A DNA stretch of 64,000 bases from Purshia tridentata. Taxonomy: Eukaryota > Streptophyta > Magnoliopsida > Rosales > Rosaceae. The position numbers and the translations under genes are program-made. Location: positions 43,924-107,923 of the forward strand of contig QANT01005805.1 of the NCBI GenBank assembly GCA_003254885.1. Direction: 5' to 3'. The notes under the pieces were generated by a model. It saw only the letters and a program-made list of their open reading frames with translations. It was not told where the DNA came from and made no database searches. Each line of letters starts with the position of its first letter. Within the stretch, counting starts at the first letter, position 1. Shown in pieces: positions 1 through 10,267 of the stretch.

Positions 1-498
1 CAAAAGTTAAAACCCATAGTGAAGAGCCATCAGACAATAGAACTCTGTAAATCATACAAATGATGGTGGACAAAAAAAATACATCTTCAGAATGCACAGG
101 ATAAATGCTAAATGATTTTAGGTGAAGTGTCGATAAGAAGACTTAAGCAAGAAACCCGACGCTAGCATTTGATCAGAGTAGCACCAAATCAACATAGATG
201 AGTTTAAGTTCACAACTTTGAATATGAATGCCAGTCAAATGCCACCATAGAGTGAACAAGTTCTGAAACAATAAGAACACTACGAGCTAATCAGAAAACA
301 AACTATATGAAACCACCCACAAGCTCAAATAAACTCAACAGGATACCAACAAAGTTATTCAAACTCGACCAAACTAAAGCAGAAACAAACAAACAAACAA
401 ACAGGAAATGCTGAATAACAAGAAAACAACAAAAGCAGGTAAATTTGAAGAACTTGCAATTCAGGAAGCAAAGACAAGAAGAAAAAAGCGGTGATCAC
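1..498 (-). other. Intron 1 (part) of the YAO-like gene
   Basis: From the donor at 498-497 down to the left edge the sequence is AT-rich with stops in all frames. I see no exon resembling the WD40 part of YAO. The acceptor must lie outside the window. Confidence 0.6.
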
Positions 499-917
499 CT
501 AGAAGCAATGGCACGGCGAACTCGGCCACTGTCTTCGAGCTGCTGCTGCTGCAAAATCCTGGCAACAAGCGAGTCTCTCTCGCCCTCCTTCTCTCCACCT
601 TCTTCGCCACTCTCGTCGTCCTCATCTTCCTCCTTCTCCTTCCTTGCCAAGCCTCGAACCTTCTCCAAGAACTCTGTGGCCAGCCTCTTCCTCTTCTCAT
701 CCGCAGTTTCTTTGTCCTCGGCCTCCTCGGCTTCCTCTCCGCCACCACCCTCCCCGTCAGAACCTGCGACATTGTAGTCGTCATCGGAGTCGTCGCTCTC
801 TATCTCGTCGACTTTGCGCCGCTTGTCGGTGCTGAAGAATGGGTCTTCGTCGAGAGAGTACCTCTTGCCCTTTCTGGGTCCCTTGGGAGCCGAGCCTCCT
901 CTCTTCTTGTTCTTCAT
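499..917 (-). CDS. YAO: U3 snoRNP-associated WD40 protein YAO/RRP9-like, first coding exon only
   Basis: This is the first coding exon of a gene that continues beyond the left edge. The 140 or so residues start MKNKKRGGSAPKGPRKGKRY, a basic nuclear or nucleolar localisation-like stretch. A long acidic Asp/Glu/Ser region follows, then a charged helical part ending RVRRAIAS before a GT donor (AG|GTGATCAC, intron from 498 downward, phase 2). This composition and the RxRRAIAS ending match the N-terminus of plant YAO, the homologue of RRP9/U3-55K, which binds U3 snoRNA in 18S pre-rRNA processing. The diagnostic WD40 repeats would lie to the left and cannot be seen. I chose the ATG at 917 because the in-frame upstream ATG at 953 adds residues unlike the family. 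A telo-box and a site II box lie upstream, as in ribosome-biogenesis genes. The identity rests on the N-terminal tail only. Confidence 0.72.
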
Positions 918-971
918 GGTTGTTTGACTGTACTGTATGTAATGAGAGAGCAAAATGCTGCTGCAACTTAC

Positions 972-979
972 TAGGGTTT
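972..979 (-). promoter_or_regulatory. Telo-box AAACCCTA upstream of the YAO-like gene
   Basis: The minus strand reads AAACCCTA about 55 bases upstream of the chosen ATG. Telo-boxes near the transcription start are a known feature of plant ribosomal-protein and ribosome-biogenesis genes. The site probably lies in the 5' UTR or core promoter. Confidence 0.55.
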
Positions 980-1120
980 TAGACTTGAGGGTTTAAGCTT
1001 AAGCGGCGACGAAGAAGAAGACAGTGAGGTTAGAGTGCTTCTTCACGAATGAATTAGAATTTCGGGTCGCGGGTTACCAATATCCACATGGTAATGACTC
1101 GGATGCGATTTTAGTTGTAA

Positions 1121-1126
1121 GGCCCA
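1121..1126 (-). promoter_or_regulatory. Site II element TGGGCC upstream of the YAO-like gene
   Basis: The minus strand reads TGGGCC about 200 bases upstream of the ATG and 142 bases beyond the telo-box. Site II (TGGGCY, a TCP-type binding site) paired with a telo-box is the classical arrangement in plant genes of the translation machinery, which fits a nucleolar U3 snoRNP protein. Confidence 0.5.
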
Positions 1127-2302
1127 ACTTACTTTTTCTGCCCTATGATTATTGATGCCTGAAAAAGAGTAAAATTATTATGAATAACTATGATACGGTC
1201 AAGTTTTATTACATAATTCATATGTTATGATATGAATAGATAATGAGTTTATAAATTTAAGATTTGAAATTTAAAATATTAATAATTGTATAAATGTGAT
1301 GGTTCTAATATATTGGTCATATGGTTAAGTAATATTACGGTTATACAAAATAATTCTCCATAAAATAAAGATGCTTTTATTTGCACCTATTTATTACTTA
1401 TCACACTTAACTCTAACAACAATTTCTTAATTTTTCCTTTTTTCCCATTTACATATTCATTTTTTGACTCTCCAAAACCCTAGGGAGAGAGGGAAATAAA
1501 TGAATAAATAAGGATCATGGGTGTGATGACTCTGATGAGCAATACATTGGGGGTAAATATAACTACTCCTCATGACAACATGAATCAAAGATTCAAAATG
1601 TAGTTAGTGGGAATGAGTTCCCTCGGTTTTTCTAGAGTGTTTGGGACAAAAGTACAGTTTTCCAGTGGTTCACTTCACCTGAACTCAAACAAGAGTTTAA
1701 TGTAATTATGTAAGACGTTAATCATTTTGTAACCCCAGGCTCAAACCAAACTTCTATACTTTCCCCACCAGCAGTGTTACTACGTTTTGTTTTGACTAGT
1801 TTATACTTTAGACCAACAAAATTGTCTCTTACGTCATCCCCAAAGTGCAAGTTGAACACTAAAGATTACCCATTTTACAACACGAGAATTGAAATCAACC
1901 AGACAACCAGTGTCCCACGAGAGACATTGTTCATTGCTTCCAAGGATGTGTTCTTGTTGTACAAACATAAATTGGATAATAAAAGAAGAAAAAAATGATG
2001 TGACATTTCCTTTACATATACGTCAATGTGGATTAGTTATGAGTTTCATTAACCCATTCATCCCCTTTTCCAGGATACAGTTACATAGATATAACAGAAT
2101 CTACCAATATAATGGAACTTTTCACACAATGAGAAGAGAACAACAAGAATTAAAAAAAAAACTCTAAATTTCCTTCAGCAACCTAAAAGAATACATATAT
2201 CAAGAATGATTGTTCCATTTTCCTAAAAAGCAGGTCATCCTAAGGGGGGGAGATGGTTCCTCATTGGTGACATCACTAATACTGCAGAGCTAGCAGCATC
2301 CA

Positions 2303-5300
2303 CTAGTGCTCAGAGGCAACATCTCCTTCCGAGCCTCGCCGTTTCTTCTTTCCCTCTCCATGCCTTGACCGCCTTGGTGCCTCATCCTCACTTTCGCTCT
2401 CATCATTTCTAAAGTTCTTTCCAGCACCATACTGATCATCCTGGTTAGCCTTTGATGCTTGCTGATAATGTAACTCGTCATCTGGTCCACCAGCTGGACC
2501 TGTCATATCTTGACCCCTGCCCTGGCCCGATCCTGCACCATACCTCTCATTCCGATCACTGGCTGGTCCCCTTGGATCTCTCTTCTGCACCCGGTTGGTG
2601 TTTTGAGACGGCGGTGGAGGTTGTTGAAACATTGGAGGCATACCAGCTGGCCGACCAGCTCGGGCTGGATTTGCACCTCCAACCCCCATCCCTCCCATAA
2701 ATGGTGCACGTCCAGGACCTATCATCATCCCAAACCCACCAGGTGGGAAAGGTTGTGAAGGTCGCCCACGAAACATCATGCCAGGCGTGGGCCCTGAAAA
2801 ATCACCAGAAAACCTGGGACCATATGGATTAAATCCCCGGGGGCCCACACCAAAAGGATTTGGCATAACAAAACCGTCAGGTCCAACAGGCCCATAAGGC
2901 ATTCCATCAGTACCCATCATTGCTGGGGGAAAACCCTGCATCCCAGGCATAGGTCTGCCACCTCTTGCTAGTGGCATGTGAGGGGGCCACATGACTCCTC
3001 TGCCCCTTCCTCTGCCCTCATTTGCTGCCCCAGGAATTTGGCCAAAGCCCTCTTCCTCGTCGTCACTTTCTTCCTCTTCCTCCTCTTCATTGTCCTCAAA
3101 TGGAACAATGTCTGGGTTCTCACCACCATTCTCTGGATTGACTCCCTTTGCTTTTTCTTCTTCCCGTTTTGATTCTGCTGCAATCGAGATTGCCTGTGCA
3201 CAGGAAAAGTTAAACAACATTCAGATTCATCGAGTTCAGGCCGTTCAATAAAACATAAAAAGGACACAATATAGTGCAAAAAAAGTCTTGTGCTGCCCAA
3301 AAGGATTGCCTCAGTCATACAAACAAGAAAGATTTCAGTGGACAACCCATGCTAAAGGGCAACATGAATGGAAAATTAGGAGAGGACATATCCGACATAC
3401 ATTTGAGAAAAAATAGAGATAAATTTGTTTGTTAAAGTTAAAACAAAGTAATAAACACACTGTAAATAGTTTTGTTTTTGTACTGATTTAAAGGGGCGAG
3501 GGGGTAGAAATTTACTTGCTTTATAATTTTTGTCAACAGTCTAACGAGAAGGAAACTGAACATACCATAAGTTCACTATCTGGCTCTAGGTAAAGCAATG
3601 AAGCCAACTGCTCGCCAATAGAGGGCTCTAGCTCTTGACAATCTCTACTTATCTGCAATAATATAAGCACGATAATGAGATCAAAAGCTAATTTTATCTG
3701 TCTTAAGATATGACTACAGAAAGTAGTATCACATGAGCCAACATACATGTCAAGAATAATAACGATAGCAAGTCAAAATGCATTGTGAAATAGCCATATG
3801 CGGCTAATCTAAACCTGAGAATGATAAAGGTTATTGACTAGCTCAGTTGTTCTCTAACTAGTAAACATCAGGCCAAATCCCATACTAACCCATCAACTTC
3901 TTTAAAAATTAGAGTAATGCTATTTGTACATACTTAACTAATCACATTAGGGGACCACCTTATATGGTAGATGATGTGGTTATGCCATGTAATTAGTGGC
4001 ATGAGCTGACATGCAAATATAACTAAAACTCAAAATCCATGTCAACTAATTTTATTAATTGACATAGTCTGAGCACATGAGCTGCCACATAAGATGGTCA
4101 TCAAATGTGGTCAATTAAGCGTGTACAAATAGCATTATTCTAAAAATATATATTATTAGTTTTTTTTTGTAATTTTTTATGTGGGACTCCAATACAATAT
4201 CCATTGAAACCAACACTTAAATGATTCTGAAGATTGGGCTTCAGCACTCCAATCTACCAAAAAAAAAAAAAAANAATCAACCAAAAAAAAAAAAAAAGGT
4301 TTTGAAGATCATCTTTCAAAAGTTTTAAGCCAGTAGTCCAACAACCATTGTAGTATTCAGCAATGGTAGGATGGAGATGGTGAAAGTAGACACTGTTTTT
4401 TACTTTTCAGAACAACAGAAAACAAAAACATGGGCATGTTTTTGGCAGATTCAATCATGGATGGCGACAAACCTACAGCCTATTGATATGTGCTGAAAAT
4501 CTTGACAGAAATATAAAAAAATAACTGAGTGAACAAACAAAAGCTAATAGTTTTATATGCATGTTAGATTTAGGCTCCAGACAATACCTTCACTGGTAAG
4601 TTCTCATTGTATGGATTCCTCAAATGCCGAGTTTTGTGAAAGGACAGTTCACATAGCTGCATAAGAGAAACTTCAATTAGTCACATCTTATCATTTTATT
4701 GCTTATCCATGCCTATTAAAAGTTAAAGAACAACAGGTACTTTATTCTACTAGCTACTCCTAGTTTACAGATGGGAAGTACTTATTCCAACTGGACCATG
4801 GCTCAAGTGGTACACAGATGGGAGGTTAGGTTCAAAATTCAAAAGCAATTCCAAATGACTTATAGCCAATTACATGTAATAACAGCTCAAATATAGACTG
4901 CAAACAAACAATAGGAAAAATAAAAACAAAAAGAAAGTGACTATTAGGATATAAATTTCAAAAGAATAAAAAAAGAGACTTTTGATTAAAACCAAATGAA
5001 CTCCCTAAATCAAAGTATAATTGCTTAATGTGATTAATCACTCATTCATTTTGATACTGGTTCCTGAAAAAATAGCTTGAAATATTAAAGTAAATCCTCC
5101 AGCCTGCGACAATAACCTCAATAAAGAGAAGAGATACAGAATCATACTCATTAACATGACGTGATGAAATTACTTTAACTCACGAATTCAAGGGATAATA
5201 ATAATAATAATAACAATAAGACAATTCGCAGACTTGATAATGTAAACTACTAACTTTTTAAGGATTTTGGTATTTGCCATCATTTGCAGCAAGGAAAAAG

Positions 5301-8300
5301 AATCAGAACACACATATCCAGAATATTGCACAGCAAATTTCCATAAAAAGTTCTAACAAAAGAATACCTTTAACCATTTGACTGAGAAATTTCGCCCATA
5401 ATGTGCAGTTCCATGTGCATATTTCCAGTTCCCTCCACTAACAGACCCACCAATTCTGGACATCATCTTTGCGCAACCCTAACAAAGCATTGATAATTTT
5501 AATTCTGCAACTCTAGTAGAGTAAAAGGTGAATTTGGAATCAAAATGGTAAATGACCAAGACAAACCCAAAAAACTAATCATCCTATTATGCAGAAAAAT
5601 TAGCTATGACAAATCATATGGTCCTACAATTCATCAACTAATAAAGTCATCAAATGAATTGTAATTATAATTGAAATGATCGAAAAAGATATATGAATTA
5701 ATATATGCTCTTAATTTGAAAATATCATTAAAATTATTAAATACGTTGAGAGAACTAAAACTAGTAAGCCATGTGAAACACATTGGGATGGAATTTGCAA
5801 CCCTACCTGGAAATGTCGAGTCCGGTTGACTGAGAAAATTAAAATGACATTTTCAGCAGAGTCAAAAGCTTCATTAAGTTTGGATTCATTGCTCCTTTGA
5901 GTTGCCCATACTCCTTGTTGTACAGATAATTCCAAATTTTCACGGTTGCAACTTTTAACAATAAAATACCTAAGGTTCCATGTTTGAAATAAATAAGTAG
6001 ATTCAATTTTATAAAAGCAGGTGCATTAATTGGTAAGAAGATAAAACATGGATACAGAAACAGTTTAGAGATTCCACAAGGTGAACAAAATGATATGACT
6101 GCTACAGCTACAAATTTGATAGAAAGATGATAGTTGCAATACACCATGAAGGAAAATGTCATGTAGCAGCTTTGCCAGGCATTTTTATCTTGAACCTATA
6201 AATCCATCTAGAGCATAACTTCAAAACCAGTACTGAGCAGCAAACACTTCAGTAGCACATATCAAGCAGCATAAATGAATGCAACTACCACATGCATACA
6301 CTTTTCCAACTTTAGCTAGATGGTCCATATTTACAATTGTGTAATAAACAATCAAGTATATTATTACATCAGCTCTTTTTATTTTTCAAAATTTAGACCC
6401 TATATTTGTGTCCCCTTAGCTCCAAACAATAACAATGCAATTGTTGGCTTGTTACACTTGTTGGATCAATTTTAACAAACTTTCCTAGCATCATTTTTTG
6501 AAAAAGAAAAAAAAACCAATAAAACAAATATATTAGGTGATCACTCAGAACATATTTAACTCATATTCCAACAATGCAATTTTCCGCAATGTGACGATCA
6601 CAAATGTTCTCAGAATTTGAATGCACAAGACACATACTTGGAAACATACAACTCAAGACATCAGCAAGCCTTTCAATATCGTCTATGCAACCCCAAACTC
6701 TGCATAAGATTTGTCAATTTCTTTTTAGAAAGACCTTCCTCATCAACAAAATCACAATCATTTTGGATCTTCAAGTTCTGGAAGGTCAAGAGATGCAACT
6801 TTTTTTCTTTCATTTTTTGATAAGAAACAAGACTTTTATTGAAGACAAAAAGAGAAGCACACAACAGGATGGACACGGTTCCATCAAGGAGAACAACTAC
6901 TATAAGAAAAACAGCTAAAACCACAATGACCAAGCTACATAAGCATGTATTCAATCAAGGTCCAACTTAAAAAGGATGGTCCTAATAAGCCTTAAGGAAG
7001 ACATCTAGGAATCTATTTAGGCACACACTTCACAATCCATGTGGCTTACAAAGTTGAGTTTTTTTCTCCTTATTACACCTCAAACTTATAATGCATTGCC
7101 TTGGATTGCAAATCTTGCTAAAAACTTTCCCTTTTCTGGAGTGGGATGAAAGATTAAAAGCAATAGAAGAGGATATCATTCATCTGTCAATCCACAAGTA
7201 CAATTAGGTCAGGAACTTAATTGGGAAATAGCAACCCCACGTACAAATCATAAAATGGAAGTGCACTACATATAAAGATGAAGCAAAATCCATACATCAC
7301 ATGATCAAATACAAATTGTACAGAGTAATGTATTTATTAATTAACTAATGTGGTTTAAAAAAAACTAGTTACAGCTGATGGGAGTGGACAGAACTCTGTT
7401 GGGAAGTTATTAATGAAACAGTTTACCTCTATTGTCCAAAAAAGAATACAAAAACTGATGTACACAACCTAATAAAAAACCTTGGGACTCTGAACACACC
7501 TAGATATTCCTTGAGGCAAAGGTGACGCAGTTCTATTTGCCTGATTAGCCAGGCCATTGGGAAGATTTTGTGTCTGGGTCTGGCCAACCTGTTGTTGGGT
7601 TTGTTGAACCTGTTGGTGCTGCTGAACATTAGCGGACTCTGCTGTTGAAGGTTTTCCCACCACACCTTGATTGACAAAATTGGTGCCTTGTGTAGGCTGA
7701 GATTTATCTGCTTGTTGAGGAAAACCAGCATTCCGTTGTTGATAAAATTTATTTGAGGTGTTATAGTTGTAAGAATTCAAATGCTGAATCTTCTGAAGGA
7801 CTTCTTCCACAGAAGGTGGAGGTCCAGGCAGCTTTGCATGTCTATACCGACAATCAGGACCATTTGGACAAAAACCTAACTTGTACCTGCAATGACAATC
7901 CTTCATTAGAACATAAACCTCTAATTCGTAATCGTACATTGATGGTTTGTTCAAACTGGAACTAGAATCCACATTTTGGGAGAGGGGAGTTTAATGAATA
8001 AGTGGGAGAAACAATTACCGAGGCAATAAAATTTTCTCTACATAGTGTAGTTTAATGGATATTCAGGCAGAAACAACCAAAAACACAATCTAAAGCTATT
8101 TTTTCTTTTTCAAGGACAATCTGAGCTACCCTTGTACCTAAGTTCACATAGGTCATCAACAATAACCTTTACCAGATCTAATTCGTTATGTTCTCATTCA
8201 ACTTCGCCAAAGCCTAGACAGTATGTGCAGACCATATTCAAGAATGCAATTACATATGTAACACCAATTGTTGACCAACTAAGAAACCCCTTTACACCAT

Positions 8301-8941
8301 AACATGACCTCTCCTAAACCATAAGACTTGAACTAGTAAACGTCAACTTTTGCACCTTGAATCCACCAAAGCACATGATTCAGAATTCCAGTAACAACAA
8401 TTTGTAACGCAACCCAAGGTAACACATGAAAACTGACAATTCAATTCAACCTAGTAAGCTCCAGCTAGAATCACCAAATTAGAAACACAAAATTCAACCA
8501 TAGACGCAACAAAGACAAAAATGGGAATGGGCATAGAAGAGGAAACACATACATATTACACTCTTTAATGTCCTCGTTGGTGTGCTTGTACACGCAATCC
8601 TGCTCGCGGCACTCCCCGTATAACCGAAAGAAGCGGCAGACAGGCATGCGCGACTTGTCGTATTGGTGAAGGAAGCCGCAGGCCTCGCCTTTCATGCAGA
8701 GGCTGCGCAGCCAGTGACGGCACACCGTCTGGCGAAAGCTCCTGGTTCGACCCGACGGGTTGGCGTTCGGGTCGGATTGGTGGGGAGCCGCAGCGGCCGG
8801 GTTGGTGGACACGGCTGAAGCGGCCGAGTCAGATTGGATCAGAGAGATAGAAGCGGGGCCAGGGTTGGTGGGGCCGGCGGCGGCGCTGGTGTCGAGGCCG
8901 CCCTCGAAGTCGAAGTTGAGGACTCCGTCTGAGTCCTCCAT
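2303..8941 (-). CDS. CPSF30: CPSF30-L: cleavage and polyadenylation factor with YTH domain
   Basis: Complete gene, 698 aa, seven exons: 8941-8553, 7886-7500, 5969-5807, 5478-5368, 4656-4588, 3652-3566, 3193-2303. Three CCCH zinc fingers lie at about C74-H92, C102-H120 and C128-H146; the third is split by intron 1. A Gln-rich linker follows, then a YTH domain (about 259-400) spread over four small exons. Its m6A-binding aromatic cage is intact: W280, W331 and Y340 sit at the same mutual spacing I recall for the Arabidopsis cage residues. The C-terminal exon (403-698) has an acidic run, then Gly/Pro/Met/Arg-rich low-complexity sequence ending in basic and acidic repeats. In plants this protein binds RNA in the poly(A) complex and, through YTH, reads m6A to steer poly(A) site choice in nuclear bodies. 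Intron 2 is long (5970-7499) and can encode the short isoform. The start is the first ATG of the open frame and matches the family. Confidence 0.95.
3911..4141. mobile_element. MITE-like element in CPSF30 intron 5
   Basis: A 231-bp non-coding element lies between exons 5 and 6 of CPSF30. The left end reads AGAGTAATGCTATTTGTACA and the inverted right end AGAATAATGCTATTTGTACA, one mismatch in 20, and the similarity continues inward (a left CTTAA motif and a GACCACCTTAT-like stretch recur inverted). A possible 6-bp AAAAAT flank occurs on both sides, offset by one base on the left. No coding capacity. The superfamily is not assigned. Confidence 0.75.
4255..4298. repeat. Duplicated poly(A) tract with one undetermined base
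   Basis: Two A-runs, each preceded by an ACC trinucleotide and separated by a short spacer, contain an N at 4274. This looks like a homopolymer problem in the assembly, inside CPSF30 intron 5, with no effect on coding. Confidence 0.8.
7469..7499 (-). other. CPSF30: Intronic end of the short CPSF30 isoform
   Basis: If intron 2 is not removed, the frame continues past GISR for nine codons (CVQSPKVFY) to a TAG at 7469. The product would be about 268 aa with the zinc fingers but no YTH domain. In Arabidopsis a ~28 kDa form of this kind is made by polyadenylation in intron 2 (established knowledge). That the same is done here is inferred from the intron's position and size and the early stop. Confidence 0.6.
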
Positions 8942-8986
8942 TGGTATGTATGGAAGTTTTGAGGATTGGGTGTTTGTTAATTAGAT

Positions 8987-8994
8987 TAGGGTTT
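8987..8994 (-). promoter_or_regulatory. Telo-box AAACCCTA upstream of CPSF30
   Basis: The minus strand reads AAACCCTA 46-53 bases upstream of the CPSF30 ATG. Two site II boxes lie further upstream (TGGGCC at 9192-9197 and TGGGCT at 9225-9230 on the minus strand), so this gene shows the same telo-box plus site II layout as the YAO gene. Confidence 0.5.
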
Positions 8995-9191
8995 CAGAGA
9001 GACCTAGGGGACGAGAAAGACGCGTTTTTGGGTTGAATGAATAAGCAGCGATCAAGTTTCCGACAACATAAACAATGAAGCAAAACGATGAAGTGAGGAA
9101 CTGAAAGAGGAGTATCTTCGACAGTATTAACAACGAAAGCGGACACACGAGGAAGCACAAACAGGGACAGGGCTCGGGCTCACCTTGTCTT

Positions 9192-9230
9192 GGCCCATTT
9201 ACCGAGAAAACAAGACACCGACCTAGCCCA
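9192..9230 (-). promoter_or_regulatory. Pair of site II elements upstream of CPSF30
   Basis: TGGGCC (9192-9197) and TGGGCT (9225-9230), minus strand, lie 250-290 bases upstream of the start codon. They are typical of housekeeping promoters active in dividing cells. Function is inferred from motif and position only. Confidence 0.45.
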
Positions 9231-10267
9231 ATCAAATAGATAGGAGGAATCATAGGATAGCCACAATCCATTTACCCTTCCAAAGTTCCACTTTTACCCT
9301 TCTTTAATCTCTTGTTTTTGGTCACTGATTTTTTATTTAAAACGTAAAAACGCATCTGATTGAGTAGACAAATTGCCCACTTGTTTGCTTGATTTTATAT
9401 GTCCATTAAGTTCATTAAGGCTAATATGTTTCAAATGGTCTAGTTGTATTTTCTCCATATTGTAGAGAATGATATGGTTCATAACTTCATAATCAAGCTT
9501 GGCCTACCAATAAGACTCTCATGTTTGTAAAGTAGAGAATCACGAGGAAGAGTAGAATGATTAGATGAATGTGAGAACAAATCACTATTGATGCCAAAAC
9601 CTCAAGTTCATAAGTTATTTGTTGTTGGAGATAAGTGATAAATTCTTTTGGGTTGAGAGGAGATAAGTGAAAAATTGTTCCTATTAGAGATATAACATAG
9701 AGGAACGTTAACTTTCCACAAGTTTCCATTGCCAAAATTCTCATTACATCTCTAAACCCTAAATCATGCCATTAATATGGCAAATATTTAGAGACAAATA
9801 AGAAGAAGCAATGGAGAGAGAAGTGGGGTTTTGGTTATGTTAAAACGCCTAACACTGTCAACAACAAACAAAACATAAATATATGTTGAAAACAATGTCA
9901 ACTACTTGGATGCAAAAGCGCCAAGTAATAAAATAAAAATGTAAAAGCATTTCGAATTTTATAGGACAGTTTATCAATGCTGATCAAATGGATCAACTTA
10001 AGTCAGAAACTACTGATACAGTTATAAATAGAGAATTTGGGTTGAGCAAGTGACAGGATTAAACCATAGTCCAGCTCCAAACAAACAGGGTAATGAGCAT
10101 ATTGGATCATGGGAAAATCCAACTGGCACCACATTATAAATAAGGTTTATCACAATATACAACAGTTTTTGTAATAAATTCATGAGAAATAAAATTCTAA
10201 TATCTATAAATTCAATACATAAATTTATTTTGGTAGAGATCTCCACAAATACAATGCACTTCCTGTT

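Larger units (their letters stand above)
918..2302. other. Intergenic: YAO 5' region and CPSF30 3' flank
   Basis: No further gene is seen. The left part is the YAO 5' UTR and promoter. Around 1160-1370 there is a very AT-rich stretch whose ends are weakly inverted (AATTATTATGAATAAC against AATTATTTTGTATAAC), possibly an old MITE. The right end must hold the 3' UTR of CPSF30, which is transcribed leftward; I could not place its poly(A) site with confidence. Confidence 0.5.
8942..10267. other. Intergenic: CPSF30 promoter and ACD11 3' flank
   Basis: The left part is the CPSF30 5' region with telo-box and site II motifs. The rest, about 9300-10267, is AT-rich and without a recognisable gene; short open frames there show no family resemblance. 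Confidence 0.6.

Noticed and set aside
445-835. Plus-strand open frames of 110 and 63 codons
   Set aside because: Low-complexity Ser/Pro/Arg frames opposite the acidic YAO exon; they are shadows of its GAA/GAG-rich codons.
1160-1370. AT-rich stretch with weakly inverted ends as a MITE
   Set aside because: About 20 loosely matching bases at the ends only; too weak in such AT-rich sequence.
2452-3251. Plus-strand frames opposite CPSF30 exon 7
   Set aside because: They overlay the well-supported Gly/Pro/Met-rich exon on the other strand and show no family resemblance.
6800-7000. TTTTATTGAAG-type stretch in CPSF30 intron 2 as a retroelement end
   Set aside because: It resembles 3' ends of plant non-LTR elements, but no coding motif or target duplication supports it.
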